Below are positions 17,836-28,133 of a stretch of 64,000 nucleotides of DNA, one piece after another; the stretch's first letter is position 1; every line of letters begins with the position of its first letter. Origin of the DNA: Listeria fleischmannii subsp. fleischmannii LU2006-1 (GTDB lineage: Bacteria; Bacillota; Bacilli; Lactobacillales; Listeriaceae); contig NZ_ALWW01000001.1 of the NCBI RefSeq assembly GCF_000344175.1, positions 62,001-126,000 on the forward strand. Reading direction: 5' to 3'. The notes beneath the pieces were generated by a model. It searched no databases, had not been told where the DNA came from, and was given only the letters and a program-made list of their open reading frames with translations. The position numbers and the translations under genes are program-made.

Positions 17836-20095
17836 TTATTGTAGACGAAGTTTTTTTGCTCCCTCAAAACGCTCGGTTTCAGCTGAAATTTGCTTATGCC
17901 ACAGAACCGAATAATTGTCTATATTTTCTACTTCTAAAGAAACTTTCTCACCTTCTTTACTTACTTTGACGCAAGCCACTTTTTCCCCTGTTTTAGAATA
18001 AATATCCTTTGAAACAGAAATATCTGCACCAAGAAAACCGTATACATGGATTTCAGGATTTGCCGCATAATCGTATTCAGCATGCGCATCTTCTCTTCCC
18101 ATCACAATAATACTATTCTCTTTAGCTAGAAGCGGAAATGACATATAATCGTGGATTTCGCTATACCATTTTTCTCCTTCATAGGTTTTTTCGGTTAAAA
18201 TGTTCGTCCATTTTCCTTTCGGCAAGTAAAATTCACCTCTACCCACAGAATTAAAAATCGGTGCCACAAGAAGAGAATCGCCGAGCATATATTGCCTGTC
18301 AAGCGTTCCAGCCGTTACATCTTCTGGGAAACTCATTACCATCGGACGCATCATGGGAATACCCGTTTGACTCGCACACACAGCATGCGCATACAAATAC
18401 GGCATCAAGCGTAATTTTAGTTTAGTAAATTTACGCGTTACTTCCGTCGCCTCATCATCAAACACCCACGGAACACGGTATTCTACATTGCCATGGTAGC
18501 GACTATGGGAGGATAAAAGCCCAAACTGTCCATCTTTTATAAATGTCCGGTGTGGCACCTTCTTCAAATCCGCCAATATCATGACTCCAAAAACTAAAAC
18601 CGGATAACATAAAGGATAAGCCGCCTCGAAGTGATTCTGCCATGGACTCATAGGTTGATAAACAATCGCCTCCCCAGTGAACTGGAAATTTTTGACTTCC
18701 TGCCGTAGCCGATCTTGCAAACACTACCGCTTCACCAGGCTTTTTACGTTCTAAAAGTTCATATACAGCCTCATTATACTGATACGCATAATAATTATGC
18801 ATTTTCTCCGGATCAGAGCCATCAAAATAGGTCACATCTGTCGGGATTCGTTCACCGAAATCTGTTTTAAATGCATCAACACCCATATCCATTAATGCCT
18901 CAAGTTTCGATAAATACCAAGCTTTGGCATCTGGATTGGTAAAATCAACAATGGCTTGGCCGCCTTGCCACAAATCCCATTGCCATACAGAACCGTCTTG
19001 CCGCTTGATAAAGTAACCGTTTTCTTTTCCTTCTAAAAATAATGGCGATTTTTGGGCAATGTACGGGTTTATCCAAACACAAATTTTCAAACCTTTTTCC
19101 TTCAAACGTTTTAACATCGCTTCCGGATTTGGGAAAACACGTTTATCCCATTCAAAATTACACCATTCAAAATCTTTCATCCAAAAACAATCAAAGTGGA
19201 AAACTTCAAGCGGAATATCACGCTCCGCCATCCCATCAATGAAGCGATTAACCGTTTTCTCGTCATAATCCGTACAAAATGATGTGCTAAGCCATAAACC
19301 AAACGACCAAGCTGGAGGTAAGGCAGGTTTTCCCATAATATCCGTATATTTTTGTATAATACTAGCCATTGTCGGACCATAAATGATGTAATACTCTAAA
19401 GTTTCCCCCGCCACACTAAATTGATTTTTCGACACATGTTCTGTCCCGATTTCAAAAGATACGTGCTCCGGATGATTAACAAAAACACCATAACCTTTAT
19501 TGCTGATGAAAAAAGGAACATTTTTGTAGGACTGATCGCTACTTGTCCCCCCGTCCTTATTCCAAATATCAACAGTCTGCCCGTTTTTGACAAAATTGGT
19601 AAATCGTTCACCTAAACCATAAATATTTTCCCCAACAGAAAGGTTCAGACGTTCCCGCATAAATGCCCCTTCAGCTGACTCAATATAGCCTTCTCCGCCT
19701 ACATCAGACGAGGTGAGTAAAGTATCCTCTCCAAAAAATGAAATCTTATAATCTGTCTTATGTAGCTCAGCTTTTAAGTGACCTGACTGAATAATGATTT
19801 TCTCTTCTTCATCCGTCGTTTCTAGCGCCATCTTATTTTTTGTAACTGGAAATTCCGGGCCTTTCTTTTCTTCGCCATCATGATGCGTTAAGGTGACTTT
19901 TAAAATATCTTTTTGAGGCGCTTCAATGCTTGTCGTCATCATTCCCAAATTTAACGTATCGCCTCTTGTAACAATTTTTTTAAATGGTGCAAAAACCTCC
20001 ATTGAATCCGCTTTCATTTTGTAATCAAAAATTTCTTTTGGCGTATGAATTGTGTAACCTTCCTTGACGAGCCAAATACCATCTGTAAATTTCAT
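17836..20095 (-). pseudogene. GH31 alpha-xylosidase (YicI/XylQ type), one frameshift
   Basis: ATG at 20095 with GGAGG ahead starts KFTDGIWLVKEGYTIHTPKEIFDYK. The protein follows E. coli YicI throughout: nucleophile Asp in AFKTDFGERIPTD, acid/base Asp in HWGGDCLSTYESM, then HDIGGFEEGATPDIYKRW. Near 18525-18530 the frame breaks; restoring two bases after KRWT gives FGLLSSHSRYHGNVEYRVPW in the second frame to the stop at 17836. Joined length is about 753 residues (YicI 772). It has no signal peptide, so it acts in the cytoplasm and releases xylose from the non-reducing end of isoprimeverose or xyloglucan oligosaccharides. The KTDFGERIP segment favours alpha-xylosidase over alpha-glucosidase. It is the first gene of the xyl operon. 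This lesion is not in a long homopolymer. Confidence 0.85.
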
Positions 20096-20110
20096 GACTT
20101 TTCCTCCCAT

Positions 20111-20125
20111 TCTTAAACGTTTGCA
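20111..20125 (-). promoter_or_regulatory. Possible CcpA (cre) site in xyl leader
   Basis: Minus strand TTGCAAACGTTTAAG fits the left half of the cre consensus WTGNAANCGNWNNCW with two mismatches at the right end. It lies between the xyl operator and the first gene, where a roadblock cre would be placed. Confidence 0.45.
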
Positions 20126-20138
20126 AAAGTTTCGTTTT

Positions 20139-20210
20139 GAGTTTGTTAGCATAATAAACTAACTAACCATAATATAAAGGAATACAGTTTCTTTTGTCAA
20201 GTCTTTTTGC
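20139..20210 (-). promoter_or_regulatory. xyl operon promoter and XylR operator
   Basis: On the minus strand AGTTTATT-N5-AACAAACT (20139-20162 with flanks) matches the Bacillus XylR operator AGTTTGTT-N5-AACAAACT in both arms and spacing, with a single change. Upstream, TTGACA lies 18 bases before TATATT. The operator covers the transcription start, the classic position for XylR repression relieved by xylose. Confidence 0.82.
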
Positions 20211-20240
20211 TAAAATAAAAAGAGAAAGCGGGGGAAACGG

Positions 20241-21377
20241 ATGTTTACTAATCGTGCAGGAATTCGAGAATCAAACGAACGAATCGTTTTAAATACCATC
20301 GCGCAAAAAGGACCACTCTCACGTGCGCTATTATCAGATACCATCGGGTTAAATAAAGCGACCATTTCTGATATTGTTAAAAAATTAATGGCACAAAAAT
20401 TAATAAATGAAGTCGGTATCGGCGAAAGTACAAACCAGGGCGGACGAAAGCCCATTATGCTTGAACTAAATGCAAAAGCCGGTTTTTCCGTAAGCGTGGA
20501 TATTGGCTATAATTACATGGATATCATGATTCAACGCCTAGACGGCACCGCCTATAAGCGCGAACTATTCCCCTTCATCGTAATCAAAAGGGAAACGATT
20601 ATCCAAGAAATCTCAAATAAACTTGATATATTCCTTTCAAGTCTACCAAAATCACCTTTTGGCATTGTTGGTATTTTAATTGCCATTCACGGCATTGTTT
20701 TGGACAATCAAATTCAATTTACGCCGGCCTATGATTTAGCAGGTTTGGATTTTTCAAGCGTACTGCGTGAACAATTTGCCTGCCCGGTTTATGTAGAGAA
20801 TGAAGCTAACCTTTTAGCAGTTTCCGACCATACAAAAGAAGAAAGCTATGCAAACCTCGTGAGTATCAGTATTCATTCAGGTATTGGTAGCGGCGTTATT
20901 TTAAATAACGAACTTTATACTGGCGTGAACGGTTATGCTGGTGAAATTGGCCATATGCAAATTGTGACTGAAAACGGCAAACCTTGTCCGTGTGGTGCTT
21001 TTGGTTGTCTGGAATGCTATGCTTCTGAAAAACATATTTTAGATACCTATCAAGCGCGCACCGGAAATAAAAATGCGCTTGTGACCAATTTATGTCGCGC
21101 TTTTATGGAAAAAGAAGCGGAGGCAGTCGCTGTAATTGAGGATATGATTCGCTATTTAGCTATTGGTATCCAAAATTTAACTGCACTCTATAATCCGGAA
21201 ATCATTTTTATTAATAGTGAAATTTCACGTCTCATCCCAGATTTCACAAAACAAATCGAAACAAGGCTAACTTCCTTTACATCCAAAAACATCGCCATAA
21301 AGAAATCTCATCTAGGCGAAGAAGCCATTTTATACGGGGCAGGGTATCTGATTATCCAGCGTTTTTTAGCCTCCTAA
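20241..21377 (+). CDS. xylR: ROK-family xylose repressor
   Basis: 378 residues. The N-terminal winged helix (RESNERIVLNTIAQKGPLSRALLSDTIGLNKATISDIVKKL, residues 8-50) is the XylR/NagC-type DNA-binding part. The ROK domain follows (VSVDIGYNYMDIMI; GVNGYAGEIGHMQIV) with the zinc-binding CPCGAFGCLECYAS near 253. Divergent orientation from the xyl operon and a XylR-type operator between them make xylose repression the clear role. The inducer is expected to be D-xylose. GAAAGCGGGGGAAACGG lies before the ATG. Confidence 0.92.
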   Translation: MFTNRAGIRESNERIVLNTIAQKGPLSRALLSDTIGLNKATISDIVKKLMAQKLINEVGIGESTNQGGRKPIMLELNAKAGFSVSVDIGYNYMDIMIQRLDGTAYKRELFPFIVIKRETIIQEISNKLDIFLSSLPKSPFGIVGILIAIHGIVLDNQIQFTPAYDLAGLDFSSVLREQFACPVYVENEANLLAVSDHTKEESYANLVSISIHSGIGSGVILNNELYTGVNGYAGEIGHMQIVTENGKPCPCGAFGCLECYASEKHILDTYQARTGNKNALVTNLCRAFMEKEAEAVAVIEDMIRYLAIGIQNLTALYNPEIIFINSEISRLIPDFTKQIETRLTSFTSKNIAIKKSHLGEEAILYGAGYLIIQRFLAS

Positions 21378-21416
21378 AAAAGGCAAGGAAACAATAAAAA
21401 GTTTCCTTGCCTTTTT
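21376..21416. terminator. Intrinsic terminator after xylR
   Basis: AAAAAGGCAAGGAAAC / GTTTCCTTGCCTTTTT perfect 16-bp stem; serves xylR and possibly the convergent oxidoreductase operon. Confidence 0.92.
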
Positions 21417-21445
21417 AATTTATTTTCTACTTGAAACCAACAACC

Positions 21446-22435
21446 CTATTTTTCATCCGCTAAAAAAACAAGGCCAGCAGTCGCTTTCGCTTTCGTCACA
21501 ACATCCATGACCACTAAACTATGATCAAGGCGACGAAGCATCTCTTCTTTATCCTGTTCTGTGATTATTCGCGAAAAAGCCGCAAATTCATCATACATCC
21601 GATGCTCGCTATCTTTTACATCCACATGCTCATCTTCCCCGTTGTTTGGTAAAAATTCAAAAGAATCACATACACTAACCGTTCCATTTACATGAATCGT
21701 TCCCGCGTCACCTTGGACATTTGCAGAAATAGGCGCTTTGCTATCTTTAGAACCAATGCAAACCGCTTTAAAATCACCGTAATCCATGGCTAAAATGCCC
21801 GACGTATCAATGCCTTTTTCGATATTGGCATAATAAAATACATCTTTCGGCGCTCCAAATAGGCCGACCACAAAATGAATATTATAGATATTTAAATCCA
21901 TCAACGCCCCACCAGACATTTCACGGTTAAAAGCTGGTAAAATATTCCCTGCTTTAAAAGCATCATAACGCGAGGAATACTGCGAATAGTTCGCCTCCAC
22001 GATTTTAATTTTCCCAAGACGACCTACTCGTTTTTTAATTTCCAAAAAGTTTTTAATATATTGATTCGTAATCGCCTCTAACAAAAACAAATCTTTCTCT
22101 TTGGCTAAATCAACAAGAATTTGTAGCTCCTTGGCGTTCGATGTAAAGGGCTTTTCACAAATGACGTGTTTGCCATGCTCGAGCGCGCGCTTTGTATATT
22201 CAAAGTGCAAATGATTCGGAAGCGCCACATAAACCGTATCAATCGTATCGTCATTTAAAAAGGCCGAAAAATCCGTATGCACTTTTTGAATGTTATATTG
22301 CTGTTGTAAATCTTCCAGTTTCGCTAAACTTTTTTCGCGACCATAAATGGCTGCAAGTGTAATTTCAGGTAGCTCCACAAAAACAGGTAACAAATCATGT
22401 ACAATCATTCCCGAACCTACAATACCTAATTTCAT
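21446..22435 (-). CDS. Gfo/Idh/MocA family oxidoreductase
   Basis: 329 residues. The N-terminal Rossmann fold starts KLGIVGSGMIVHDLLPVF (GxGxI NAD(P) loop). The family motif HVICEKPFTSN holds the catalytic Lys near 97. The C-terminal alpha/beta domain contains MSGGALMDLNIYNIHFVVGLFG, which has the usual GGG-D pattern with an Asn where many members have the active His. It is the second gene of a two-gene operon, one base after the first. These enzymes oxidise or reduce sugars, inositols or derivatives with NAD(P). The substrate cannot be read from sequence, and no transporter lies beside it. Confidence 0.9.
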   Translation of the reverse strand: MKLGIVGSGMIVHDLLPVFVELPEITLAAIYGREKSLAKLEDLQQQYNIQKVHTDFSAFLNDDTIDTVYVALPNHLHFEYTKRALEHGKHVICEKPFTSNAKELQILVDLAKEKDLFLLEAITNQYIKNFLEIKKRVGRLGKIKIVEANYSQYSSRYDAFKAGNILPAFNREMSGGALMDLNIYNIHFVVGLFGAPKDVFYYANIEKGIDTSGILAMDYGDFKAVCIGSKDSKAPISANVQGDAGTIHVNGTVSVCDSFEFLPNNGEDEHVDVKDSEHRMYDEFAAFSRIITEQDKEEMLRRLDHSLVVMDVVTKAKATAGLVFLADEK

Positions 22436-22436
22436 T

Positions 22437-23456
22437 TTACCAACACTCCTCTACACCTTTTTCTAAAATTTGCATTTGCAGTAAAGTTTCAACATCGCTT
22501 ACTTGCTTTTCCCGTCCGTTTATAATCGCATCATGCAGGCCGTCGTACACGCGTCCATAATCGCCCACTTCAGAAATAATTTTTTCCTCATGATACACCC
22601 CGTTTTCATCCACATAAGTGAGCGTCCCGTAGTGCTCTTGTAAATCAATCCCAAAATCTGCGTTTTCAGGCATATAAAACAATTTTAAATGTTCTTCTTG
22701 TCTATCTTTTGTTTCTTTCACAAAAGAGCCTTTTTTGCCGTAAACTACAAAGCTTGGACGTGCTTTTAAGCGGAAATAACTCGACTTTACAGAGACTTTT
22801 AGAATATTGTAGTAAAAATCAAGGTCAAAATAGTCGTTCATCCGATTTTCGCCTAGTAACTGCCGCACATCATAATGGATTTTATCCGGCTTTCCGAAAT
22901 AAGATAAAACTTGGTCAATAGTATGGCAGCCATGGCCGTATAAATAGCTATTATAAAACTCAAATTTGTGCGCCGCTTCAGGAACTTCCGGCCTAAAATA
23001 ATCATAATGCATTTCAACTTCTAAGAGGTCGCCTAGTTTACCACTTTCAATTACACGTTGTACGGTTAAAAAGTCGGAATCGAAACGGCGGTTTTGGTAG
23101 CACTGGACGATTAATCCTTTTTCTTTAGCCAAATTAAAAATTTCCTCGGCCTCTTTATACGTCATCATAAATGGTTTTTCAACTAAAGCATGTTTTCCTG
23201 CTTCTAAAACTTGCTTAGCAAAACTAAAATGAGACTGTTGCGTTGTAGCAACAACAATCATTTGAATTTCTGAATCTGCCAGTAATTCTTCTAAATTCGT
23301 TGTATAATGAATATGATCGAATTTTTTCCATGCATCATGATCTGGGTTTCTTCGGTAAATCGTTTTTACACGAATATTATCCCTTTCTAATACAAATGGT
23401 AAATGGTATCGATTGGTACTCTTCCCATTTCCGATATAACCGATAGTTAGCATCAT
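22437..23456 (-). CDS. Gfo/Idh/MocA family oxidoreductase
   Basis: 339 residues. It starts with LTIGYIGNGKSTNRYHLPFVLERD, an NAD(P)-binding loop. The EKP motif is in HALVEKPFMMTYKEA (Lys about 97). The second domain includes FEFYNSYLYGHGCHTIDQVLSYFG with the catalytic His candidate. The N-terminal GKSTNRYHLPF resembles the YdgJ/IolX-like subgroup, but that is weak evidence. It is the first gene of the pair and divergent from an RpiR regulator, which probably controls both. Function: oxidoreduction of an unknown sugar or polyol. Confidence 0.9.
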   Translation of the reverse strand: MMLTIGYIGNGKSTNRYHLPFVLERDNIRVKTIYRRNPDHDAWKKFDHIHYTTNLEELLADSEIQMIVVATTQQSHFSFAKQVLEAGKHALVEKPFMMTYKEAEEIFNLAKEKGLIVQCYQNRRFDSDFLTVQRVIESGKLGDLLEVEMHYDYFRPEVPEAAHKFEFYNSYLYGHGCHTIDQVLSYFGKPDKIHYDVRQLLGENRMNDYFDLDFYYNILKVSVKSSYFRLKARPSFVVYGKKGSFVKETKDRQEEHLKLFYMPENADFGIDLQEHYGTLTYVDENGVYHEEKIISEVGDYGRVYDGLHDAIINGREKQVSDVETLLQMQILEKGVEECW

Positions 23457-23613
23457 TTGTCCTCCTCGTTCTCCTTTGATACTTTTATCTTATAAGTATT
23501 TGGCGAAAAAGGCTACCAATTGTATTTCTATCGCTTCATTTAGAAAAAATTGTTCCAAACCTTATCCAGTAAACTTACTTTTTGTACAAAAAGTTCATGA
23601 AAGGGGCTTTTTT

Positions 23614-24468
23614 ATGCTTTTAACGAAAATGAAAAATATGGTCAATTTTACGTCCACTGAAAAGGAAATTGCGACATTTATTATTAAAAATACAGATATA
23701 ATGGAGCATTTAACCATTCAAGAGCTTGCGAAACAGACCTATTCATCGCATGCTACCATCATCCGTTTTACTCGAAAACTGGGACTTTCGGGGTTTCGAG
23801 AATTTAAAATTGCGCTTGTTAAAGATATTCAAAACCGGGAGTATCCCCTTTCTGACGTTGATCCTAACACGCCTTTTAAAGCAAACGACTCCCTTATGGA
23901 TATTAGCCGGGAAATGATGGAACTTACGCAGCAAACTGCTAGGGAGAGCTTTCAACTTTTAACGGAGGATGCGCTTCAGGAGGCCACGAGTAGGCTTCAT
24001 TCGGCTGACCGAATTTTTTTGTTTGCTGTTGGTGATTCACAAATCCGGGCAGAGAGCTTTCAAAATAAATTATGGAAAATTAACCGCTACACCATTCTTG
24101 CAACAAAAAGAGCAGAGTGGGCAGTTCACACGGCCAATATGACCACACGCGATTGCACGCTTTTTATTAGCTACGATGCAAAATCAAAACTTGATGTAAC
24201 GGCTGCCAAATTTTTAAAAGAGCGAAAAATCCCGATGATTCTTCTTACCTCTCATTCGACGAGCGAACTTAGCCAACTGGCCGATATTTCCATTTCTATT
24301 CCGAAAACTGAAGATAAGACAACTCTTAAAATTTCAACGTTTGCCTCTCAAATTGCCTTTGATTATGTTCTGAATGTATTTTTTGCCACACTTTATCAAA
24401 TGGACTACACGGAAAATAGAGCGTATCTAGCTAAAAACCAAGCTTTCTTCCAAGAAAATGATATTTAA
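23614..24468 (+). CDS. RpiR/MurR-family transcription regulator with SIS domain
   Basis: 284 residues. The N-terminal RpiR-type helix-turn-helix (FTSTEKEIATFIIKN ... ELAKQTYSSHATIIRFTRKLGLSGFREFKIAL) is followed by a phosphosugar-binding SIS domain (ADRIFLFAVGDSQIRAESFQNKLWKI ... SYDAKSKLDVTAAKFLKERKIPMILLTS). I take ATG at 23614 with GAAAGGGG ahead; the frame stays open upstream to 23476, but that part does not look like protein. The effector is presumably a phosphorylated sugar. It is divergent from the two Gfo/Idh/MocA genes, its likely targets. A terminator follows. Confidence 0.9.
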   Translation: MLLTKMKNMVNFTSTEKEIATFIIKNTDIMEHLTIQELAKQTYSSHATIIRFTRKLGLSGFREFKIALVKDIQNREYPLSDVDPNTPFKANDSLMDISREMMELTQQTARESFQLLTEDALQEATSRLHSADRIFLFAVGDSQIRAESFQNKLWKINRYTILATKRAEWAVHTANMTTRDCTLFISYDAKSKLDVTAAKFLKERKIPMILLTSHSTSELSQLADISISIPKTEDKTTLKISTFASQIAFDYVLNVFFATLYQMDYTENRAYLAKNQAFFQENDI

Positions 24469-24494
24469 AAAGACCCCCATTTGGAGGTCTTTTT
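24467..24494. terminator. Intrinsic terminator after rpiR-like gene
   Basis: AAAAAGACC ... GGTCTTTTT stem with inner GG/CC pairs and a small loop, between convergent genes. Confidence 0.85.
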
Positions 24495-24495
24495 A

Positions 24496-25457
24496 TTATT
24501 TATCCGTATCAAGCGGTGTCAAATGCGCTTCAATTTCAGCGCGTCTGCTTTCAAATTTTGGTGGCAACTCCACGTAAGTTCCGCGTTCCACTTCAAAATC
24601 CGTTTGAAATCCCGGGCCGTCTGTTGCAAGTTCAAACAAAATGCCGTTTGATTCCCGGAAGTATAATGAATGGAAATAATAACGGTCAATAAATCCTGAA
24701 TTAGTGTACCCTGCGTCAGAAATCCGTTCTACCCACTCAAGCATTTCAGCATCATCTTTCACGCGAAAGGCTACATGATGAATTCCTCCGGCACCTAAAT
24801 TTTGCGACTCTAAATCCGGACGCGATTCAAGATGAATTTCAGTATCCATACCTCTTTCACCAGTGTGATAAACGGTAAGCAATTTTTCATTTTCTTCGTA
24901 AGCTCCTGCACGTTTAAAGCCTAATAATTTCGTTAACACCGCATCCGTTTTTTTCTTTTTTTAAAAACAGAAATGCGTACAGGCCCTAAGCCTATAATGG
25001 CATATTCAATCGGAACTGGACCATCCTTAAATGGATGTGCTGCTTCTTTCCTCTCATTTTCCTCATCCGATACTAAATGAATCGTTAGACCATCCACATC
25101 CTTAAAACGAATTATTTTACGGCCAAATTGTTTTTCGCCTAAACTATGAAAAACTTCAAATTCATCTAAACGTTTATCCCAATAATCTAGTGCCGCATCA
25201 TTTGGCACGCGCAAACTTAGCGCTGAAATTTGGTTGCGCCCAGGACGGTTTTTCACCATATTAGGCACTTCAAAAAATGTAACGGCTGAACCAGGGCTAC
25301 CGATTTCATCGCCGTAATATAAATGATACGTATAAGGATCATCTTGATTCACAGTTTTTTTCACAAGACGCAAACCCAATACTTTTGTATAAAAATCAAA
25401 ATTTCTTCTAGCATTTTCAGTAAAAATAGAAATATGATGTAATCCTAGTAATTCCAT
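24496..25457 (-). pseudogene. Ring-cleaving dioxygenase of the VOC superfamily (MhqO-like), one frameshift
   Basis: ATG at 25457 starts ELLGLHHISIFTENARRNFDFYTKVLGLRLVKKTVNQDD, the MhqO/YkcA-type dioxygenase N-terminus with metal His. The frame breaks in two adjacent T7 runs (24948-24962); adding one base gives ISVFKKKKTDAVLTKLLGFKR and joins the second half. That half contains the metal residues in GGIHHVAFRVKD and the C-terminal ILFELATDGPGF (Glu). Joined length is about 320 residues, normal for the family. Related enzymes open hydroquinone or catechol rings in quinone detoxification. A MarR regulator lies 13 bp upstream in the same operon. The lesion is a homopolymer indel, probably a sequencing error. 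Confidence 0.85.
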
Positions 25458-25469
25458 TATTTCTGCCCC

Positions 25470-25883
25470 CTAATTTAATTTTTTAAGTAAATCAAGCAGC
25501 TGTTTTTGTTCTTCGCGCGTTAATTTACTAAATTGCTCTCGTTGAAACGCTTCTTGCTTTGGAACAAGTTCATTGTAGCAAGCAATCCCTTTTTCCGTTA
25601 ACATAATAAATTTTTCACGGCCTACTTTTTCGCGGCGCACATATTGTTGTGTTTCGAGTTTTACGAGTAACTGTGTGATATTCCCTTTTGTCACAACCAA
25701 TTTTTTGCCCAGTTCTTGTTGTGTAAACTTACCTTCTGGACCGATTTGGGCTAGCAAATCGAACATGGCTGTTGAGATTCCGGCTTCTTTAAAATTTTGA
25801 TTGGTGAGCTTCATATTGCGATTATAAAAACGACTTAAGCGAAACCAGAGGACAACGCCTAGTCGGTCATCTTTTTTTACCAT
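25470..25883 (-). CDS. MarR-family regulator (MhqR-like)
   Basis: 137 residues with a complete MarR winged helix: FTQQELGKKLVVTKGNITQLLVKLETQQYVRREKVGREKFIMLTEKG (about 65-112). It precedes the dioxygenase gene by 13 bp. That MarR-then-MhqO order, plus similarity to the MhqR subgroup, suggests a sensor of quinones or electrophiles. A perfect 26-bp palindrome lies 17 bp ahead of its ATG, so it very likely represses its own operon. No cysteine is present, which argues against direct thiol sensing and for ligand binding. Confidence 0.85.
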   Translation of the reverse strand: MVKKDDRLGVVLWFRLSRFYNRNMKLTNQNFKEAGISTAMFDLLAQIGPEGKFTQQELGKKLVVTKGNITQLLVKLETQQYVRREKVGREKFIMLTEKGIACYNELVPKQEAFQREQFSKLTREEQKQLLDLLKKLN

Positions 25884-25900
25884 CTCAAACCGCCTCCTTT

Positions 25901-25926
25901 TATTTAGTTTAGTACTAAACTAAATA
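25901..25926. promoter_or_regulatory. Perfect 26-bp palindrome, probable MarR operator
   Basis: Half-site TATTTAGTTTAGT followed at once by its exact reverse complement. It lies immediately upstream of the MarR/dioxygenase operon's ribosome site region. Symmetry and place fit a dimeric MarR operator. Confidence 0.7.
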
Positions 25927-25944
25927 AAAAGCAAGTTTTTTAAC

Positions 25945-26475
25945 TTACTTCCCCTCACTCACAAAGTCAAGTAGCTCCTCTACTACTTTTTGCGTATCGG
26001 CCTGCTTAATTCCTAAAATATGCGAATGCCAAATCCCATCAATGGTATAGCGAACAAAATGGGATTTTTCGGGACCAATTTCAGGAGCAAGGCGGCTAAA
26101 GTCCTCATCATAAACCGCATTCCACTCTTCATTATCGACATCTTGGGTAATGACAGATGCTAAAAGGGCTGCGTGAAGTCCAATTAAATCTGCATCTTCT
26201 AATTGGCGAAGATTTCCTGCAATATAGGCTTCTGTAAAAGGGATTTTGGAGTGATTTTTTCGCTTCTCATACTCCTTCATAAGAATTTCATTATACGCAT
26301 CGATGGTATAGGTAATTAATGATTTTGTGAGCTCTTCTTTATTTTTAAAGTAATAAAAGATGGCAGCTTTGGTCATTCCTGCTTTTTTGGCAACTTTGGC
26401 TAAACTGTAATTTTGAATTCCTTCTTCTGAAATCACGTCAATTGCCGACTTGATAATTAAATTTCTACTACTCAT
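25945..26475 (-). CDS. TetR-family transcription regulator
   Basis: 176 residues. The N-terminal TetR helix-turn-helix is clear: IIKSAIDVISEEGIQNYSLAKVAKKAGMTKAAIFYYFKNKEELTKSLI (7-55). The rest is a helical ligand domain of the TetR_C type with no recognised subfamily. It is divergent from a GH1 gene and tail-to-head with the MarR operon. A 14-bp palindrome in the divergent region is a candidate operator. The ligand is unknown. Confidence 0.88.
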   Translation of the reverse strand: MSSRNLIIKSAIDVISEEGIQNYSLAKVAKKAGMTKAAIFYYFKNKEELTKSLITYTIDAYNEILMKEYEKRKNHSKIPFTEAYIAGNLRQLEDADLIGLHAALLASVITQDVDNEEWNAVYDEDFSRLAPEIGPEKSHFVRYTIDGIWHSHILGIKQADTQKVVEELLDFVSEGK

Positions 26476-26532
26476 CTTGTTCCTCCGTTCACGTCTTTCC
26501 TAAATTTTACCCAAGATTTCCCTTTTTAGCAA

Positions 26533-26547
26533 TTGTAAGCGCTAAAT
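26533..26547 (+). promoter_or_regulatory. Probable cre (CcpA) site upstream of bglA
   Basis: TTGTAAGCGCTAAAT matches WTGNAANCGNWNNCW with one mismatch and lies just upstream of the -35, suggesting catabolite control of the GH1 gene. Confidence 0.6.
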
Positions 26548-26554
26548 TTAAGGC

Positions 26555-26585
26555 TTGACATGTAATGCATTACAGAAAGTATGAT
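26555..26585 (+). promoter_or_regulatory. Promoter with 14-bp palindrome in a 19-bp spacer
   Basis: TTGACA (26555-26560) and TATGAT (26580-26585) are 19 bases apart. TGTAATGCATTACA (26561-26574), a perfect palindrome, fills most of the spacer. A dimeric regulator must sit on one face of this promoter; the divergent TetR protein is the nearest candidate. Confidence 0.6.
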
Positions 26586-26595
26586 AAAAATGTAA

Positions 26596-28083
<1,488 letters not shown>

Positions 28084-28087
28084 GCAA

Positions 28088-28130
28088 AAAAACACACACT
28101 TTCGGATTAATGAAAGTGTGTGTTTTCTTT
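28088..28130. terminator. Intrinsic terminator after bglA
   Basis: AACACACACTTTC / GAAAGTGTGTGTT perfect 13-bp stem with an 8-base loop and flanking A and T tracts, between convergent genes. Confidence 0.9.
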
Positions 28131-28133
28131 CTG

